NCBI RefSeq assembly: GCF_005280735.1
Contig: NZ_CP040078.1
Location: forward strand, 2,418,001-2,482,000
Source: Trinickia violacea
GTDB lineage: Bacteria > Pseudomonadota > Gammaproteobacteria > Burkholderiales > Burkholderiaceae
Length of the DNA stretch: 64,000 nucleotides
Reading direction: 5' to 3'
The translations under genes and the position numbers were made by a program. This document shows, one piece after another, positions 62,088-64,000 of this stretch. The notes under the pieces were generated by a model. It ran no database searches, was not told where the DNA came from, and worked only from the letters and a program-made list of their open reading frames with translations. Within the stretch, counting starts at the first letter, position 1. Every line of letters starts with the position of its first letter.

Positions 62088-63674
62088 ATGTCTTTTGCCG
62101 TTCCATCCCAAACGAAAACCGCTGCTTTGACCGCTTCCTTATCCACGCGCCTCGCGGCTGCGTCGCTTCGCTTACGCATCCCAGCCGCGATACTCTGCGC
62201 GGCACTGGCCGCGTGCACCACGACCGCTCCCGTATCGTCGGGTCCGGCCGCCGAGATCGACCGGGTCAGCCTGTTCCCGATGGCCGCCTACGATCAAGAC
62301 GTCGATCACTGGATCAACCCTGCGAGCCCTGACTACGACAAGCCGTTCCTGAGCGCGAGCGACCAGGCGGCGCATGTCGAAGCGCTGCTCGCACGCGAGT
62401 TCGGCACCGGCCCGGACAGCCCCTCGCCCTGGAACGCCGCGTTCGTCGACGCGCGCGTGTACGCGGCCCACGGCAGCGACATCGCCGGCCTGCAGAAGAG
62501 CCGCATCGCCCGCTACGACAACACGGGCAAGGATGCGCGGCACATCGGCTACGGCCAGAACTTCCGCGAGCACACGAAGGCGTGGATCGACGCCATCGCG
62601 CAGAACATGGATGTCGCACAGTTCGAGCGCAACACCGGCTACAACGCGTCGCGCCGGGCCATCGCGACCGGCAATCTGCTCGTGCGCGAATTGCCGACGA
62701 TGGATCCGTCCTTCTACTCGCGCCACTTCGCGGGCGAAGGCTATCCGTTCGACAACCTGCAGATTTCGGCGATCCGGCCGGGCACGCCGCTTTACGTGCT
62801 GGGCCGCAGCGTGGACGGCGGCTGGGACTATGTGCAGACGCCCGACGTCCAAGGCTGGGTACGCAGCGACAACGTGAGCTTGGCCGACAACACGTTCGTC
62901 GAAGCCTGGCGCCGCAATGCGCGCAAAGGGCTCGGCGCGGTCATCGCGGCGTCGGCGAGCGTGGTCGACAGCGGCGGCACGTTCCGCTTCGATGCGCCGG
63001 CCGGCACGCTGCTGCCGCTCGCGCCGCTGCAGCTCGGCGTGAAGCCCGGCACGCGCGTCGTGCTCGTGCCGGTTCGCGATCTCGACGGCCGCGCCGTGAT
63101 CCAGACCGCAAAATTGAGCGACACCCAGATCGTGCCGATGCCGTACGCGGCGACGCCGCGCCATCTCGCGACGCTGATCAAAGCGTTGATCGGCCAACCT
63201 TACGGCTGGGGCAACACGGGGCTCTACAACGACTGCTCGTCCGAATTGCAAAGTGTCTTCGCCGCCTTCGGCGTGTGGCTGCCGCGTCACTCGTCGACGC
63301 AGATGAGCGCGGGGCAGATGGTTGATCTCTCGTCGTCGAGCACGGCGCAACGCCTCGACTATCTGGTCCACAACGGGCAGCCGATGCGCACGCTGATCTA
63401 CATCGGCGGCCACGTGATGCTATACCTCGGCAACACGACGCGCGGCGGGCAAATCGTCCCGGTCGTCTATCAGGACGTATGGGGGCTGCGTCCGGCCGAC
63501 AACAGCCGGCGCGCGGTGATCGGCGGCTCCGTCATCTTCCCCCTGCTCGAAACGATGCCTGAAGATCCCGCGCTGCAATCGCTCGCGGGCACGCCGATCT
63601 TCCAGATCACCGTGCTCGGCGCGCCGGAAAGCGGCACACCGCCCGCGCCCGACGAGGACAATCCGGCGAGCTGA
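62088..63674 (+). CDS. SH3-domain NlpC/P60 peptidase lipoprotein
   Basis: About 528 residues. A lipobox LAAC (Cys 43) follows a hydrophobic signal. Two SH3-like regions (residues about 210-360) bind cell wall; the NlpC/P60 core has the catalytic Cys in YNDCSSELQ (near 383) and His in GGHVMLYLG. It likely cleaves stem peptides in peptidoglycan from the outer-membrane side. The ATG at 62088 is chosen; upstream codons to 62004 overlap other material and lack a ribosome site. Confidence 0.88.
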   Translation: MSFAVPSQTKTAALTASLSTRLAAASLRLRIPAAILCAALAACTTTAPVSSGPAAEIDRVSLFPMAAYDQDVDHWINPASPDYDKPFLSASDQAAHVEALLAREFGTGPDSPSPWNAAFVDARVYAAHGSDIAGLQKSRIARYDNTGKDARHIGYGQNFREHTKAWIDAIAQNMDVAQFERNTGYNASRRAIATGNLLVRELPTMDPSFYSRHFAGEGYPFDNLQISAIRPGTPLYVLGRSVDGGWDYVQTPDVQGWVRSDNVSLADNTFVEAWRRNARKGLGAVIAASASVVDSGGTFRFDAPAGTLLPLAPLQLGVKPGTRVVLVPVRDLDGRAVIQTAKLSDTQIVPMPYAATPRHLATLIKALIGQPYGWGNTGLYNDCSSELQSVFAAFGVWLPRHSSTQMSAGQMVDLSSSSTAQRLDYLVHNGQPMRTLIYIGGHVMLYLGNTTRGGQIVPVVYQDVWGLRPADNSRRAVIGGSVIFPLLETMPEDPALQSLAGTPIFQITVLGAPESGTPPAPDEDNPAS

Positions 63675-63702
63675 CCCAGCCTCCCGCGCAAAAAGCAAAA
63701 CG

Positions 63703-63733
63703 GCCTGCCGATGAAAATCCTTCATCGGCAGGC
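63703..63733 (-). terminator. Long hairpin, intrinsic terminator in minus orientation
   Basis: Arms GCCTGCCGATGAA and its exact complement (13 bp) with a 5-nt loop. On the minus strand a T-rich run (GTTTTGCTTTTT) follows. On the plus strand no T-run follows, so it may end the peptidase gene only weakly, or end an opposing transcript. Confidence 0.6.
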
Positions 63734-63807
63734 TGTCCGGCGCGATTCGCAGGCGCGTCGGTTGCGTTCCGCTTCGGCTCAGTGCGCCGCTCATAGGGAA
63801 ATACCGA

Positions 63808-64000
63808 ATGCCTCCCGCTCTGCCATTTCCGCCCGAAGGCATCGTCACGGCTCGCGTCGTTCTACGCACAGCGAGCCCTGCCGATTCCGAGACCCTGCTC
63901 GCGTATTACGCCGCCAACAGCGCCCACCTGAAGCCCTGGGAGCCGGCAAGGCCCCCGCACTTCTATGAAAGGCAGTCGATCGAAGCGCGCCTCGCACTCA
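63808..64000 (+). CDS. GNAT acetyltransferase (RimJ-like), 3' end outside window
   Basis: Open frame from an ATG with AGGGA about 8 nt upstream to the window edge, 64 codons seen. The text VLRTASPADSETLLAYYAAN and HLKPWEPARPPHFYE matches the start of RimJ/RimL-type N-acetyltransferases (R-x-x-x-x-D, then L-x-x-W-x-P). It probably acetylates a protein N-terminus or small amine; the rest lies beyond the window. Confidence 0.75.
   Translation, partial: MPPALPFPPEGIVTARVVLRTASPADSETLLAYYAANSAHLKPWEPARPPHFYERQSIEARLAL

Overview
The window is GC-rich chromosomal DNA from a beta-proteobacterium, most likely Burkholderia sensu lato (Burkholderia, Paraburkholderia, Trinickia, Caballeronia). The evidence is the tad/Flp locus layout with rcp-type genes, a hut-like transporter operon with an aromatic-lyase homologue, a DctA/tartrate module, and Fur boxes of the form AATGAGAATGATTCTCGTT. 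This placement is inferred from gene content, not from a database match. No rRNA, tRNA, CRISPR array, origin or complete insertion sequence is visible.

Layout. (1) 1-8.4 kb: the end of an XRE/MmyB-like regulator, then a Fur-boxed hydroxamate siderophore locus: TonB receptor on the minus strand, and on the plus strand N-hydroxylase, MFS exporter, N-acyltransferase and NIS synthetase with overlapping stops and starts. (2) 8.4-15.1 kb: a minus-strand polar amino-acid ABC transporter (binding protein, two permeases, ATPase) ending in a HutH-like protein that lacks the MIO Ala-Ser-Gly, with a HutC-like palindrome upstream; next to it is a sigma-54 activator with a divergent, VpsR-like N-terminus. 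(3) 15.8-38.5 kb: a large tad (Flp type IVb pilus) island. An orphan TadE-like gene and a block of glycan genes (a GT-C-like membrane protein, two GT87 proteins, an acyltransferase, a GtrB-like GT2) lie before the main plus-strand cluster: three Flp pilins, prepilin peptidase, AAA+ ATPase, RcpC/CpaB, RcpA/CpaC secretin, lipoprotein, TadG, two TadE-like pseudopilins, TadZ, TadA, TadB, TadC, a tiny secreted Gly-rich peptide and a clear terminator.

(4) 38.7-48.2 kb: a metabolic stretch on mostly the minus strand: a dimethylglycine/sarcosine dehydrogenase-like flavoenzyme, Old Yellow Enzyme with an SDR gene remnant behind it, DctA plus D-tartrate dehydratase with a divergent LysR regulator, an isoprenylcysteine-methyltransferase-like membrane protein and arylamine N-acetyltransferase. 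(5) 48.4-56.6 kb: a Fur-boxed plus-strand run that joins an OprB-type porin, an exported beta-propeller protein, a Tat-exported DyP peroxidase and a ferric-iron FbpABC transporter. I regard this as the best candidate for an undescribed system, possibly iron recovery from heme or another chelate. (6) 56.6-64 kb: small conserved genes, an Lrp regulator, an exported esterase, Ohr with three matching palindromic operators, a 293-bp MITE-like element with perfect 33-bp terminal inverted repeats that ends 3 nt before the start codon of an Ap4A phosphorylase, an SH3/NlpC-P60 lipoprotein and a GNAT gene cut by the window edge.

Two iron-acquisition routes (a hydroxamate siderophore and a DyP/Fbp module) share the same kind of Fur control, and the tad island with its glycan genes forms a surface-attachment block. 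Gene starts were re-chosen from Shine-Dalgarno spacing in many cases; these choices are stated for each gene.
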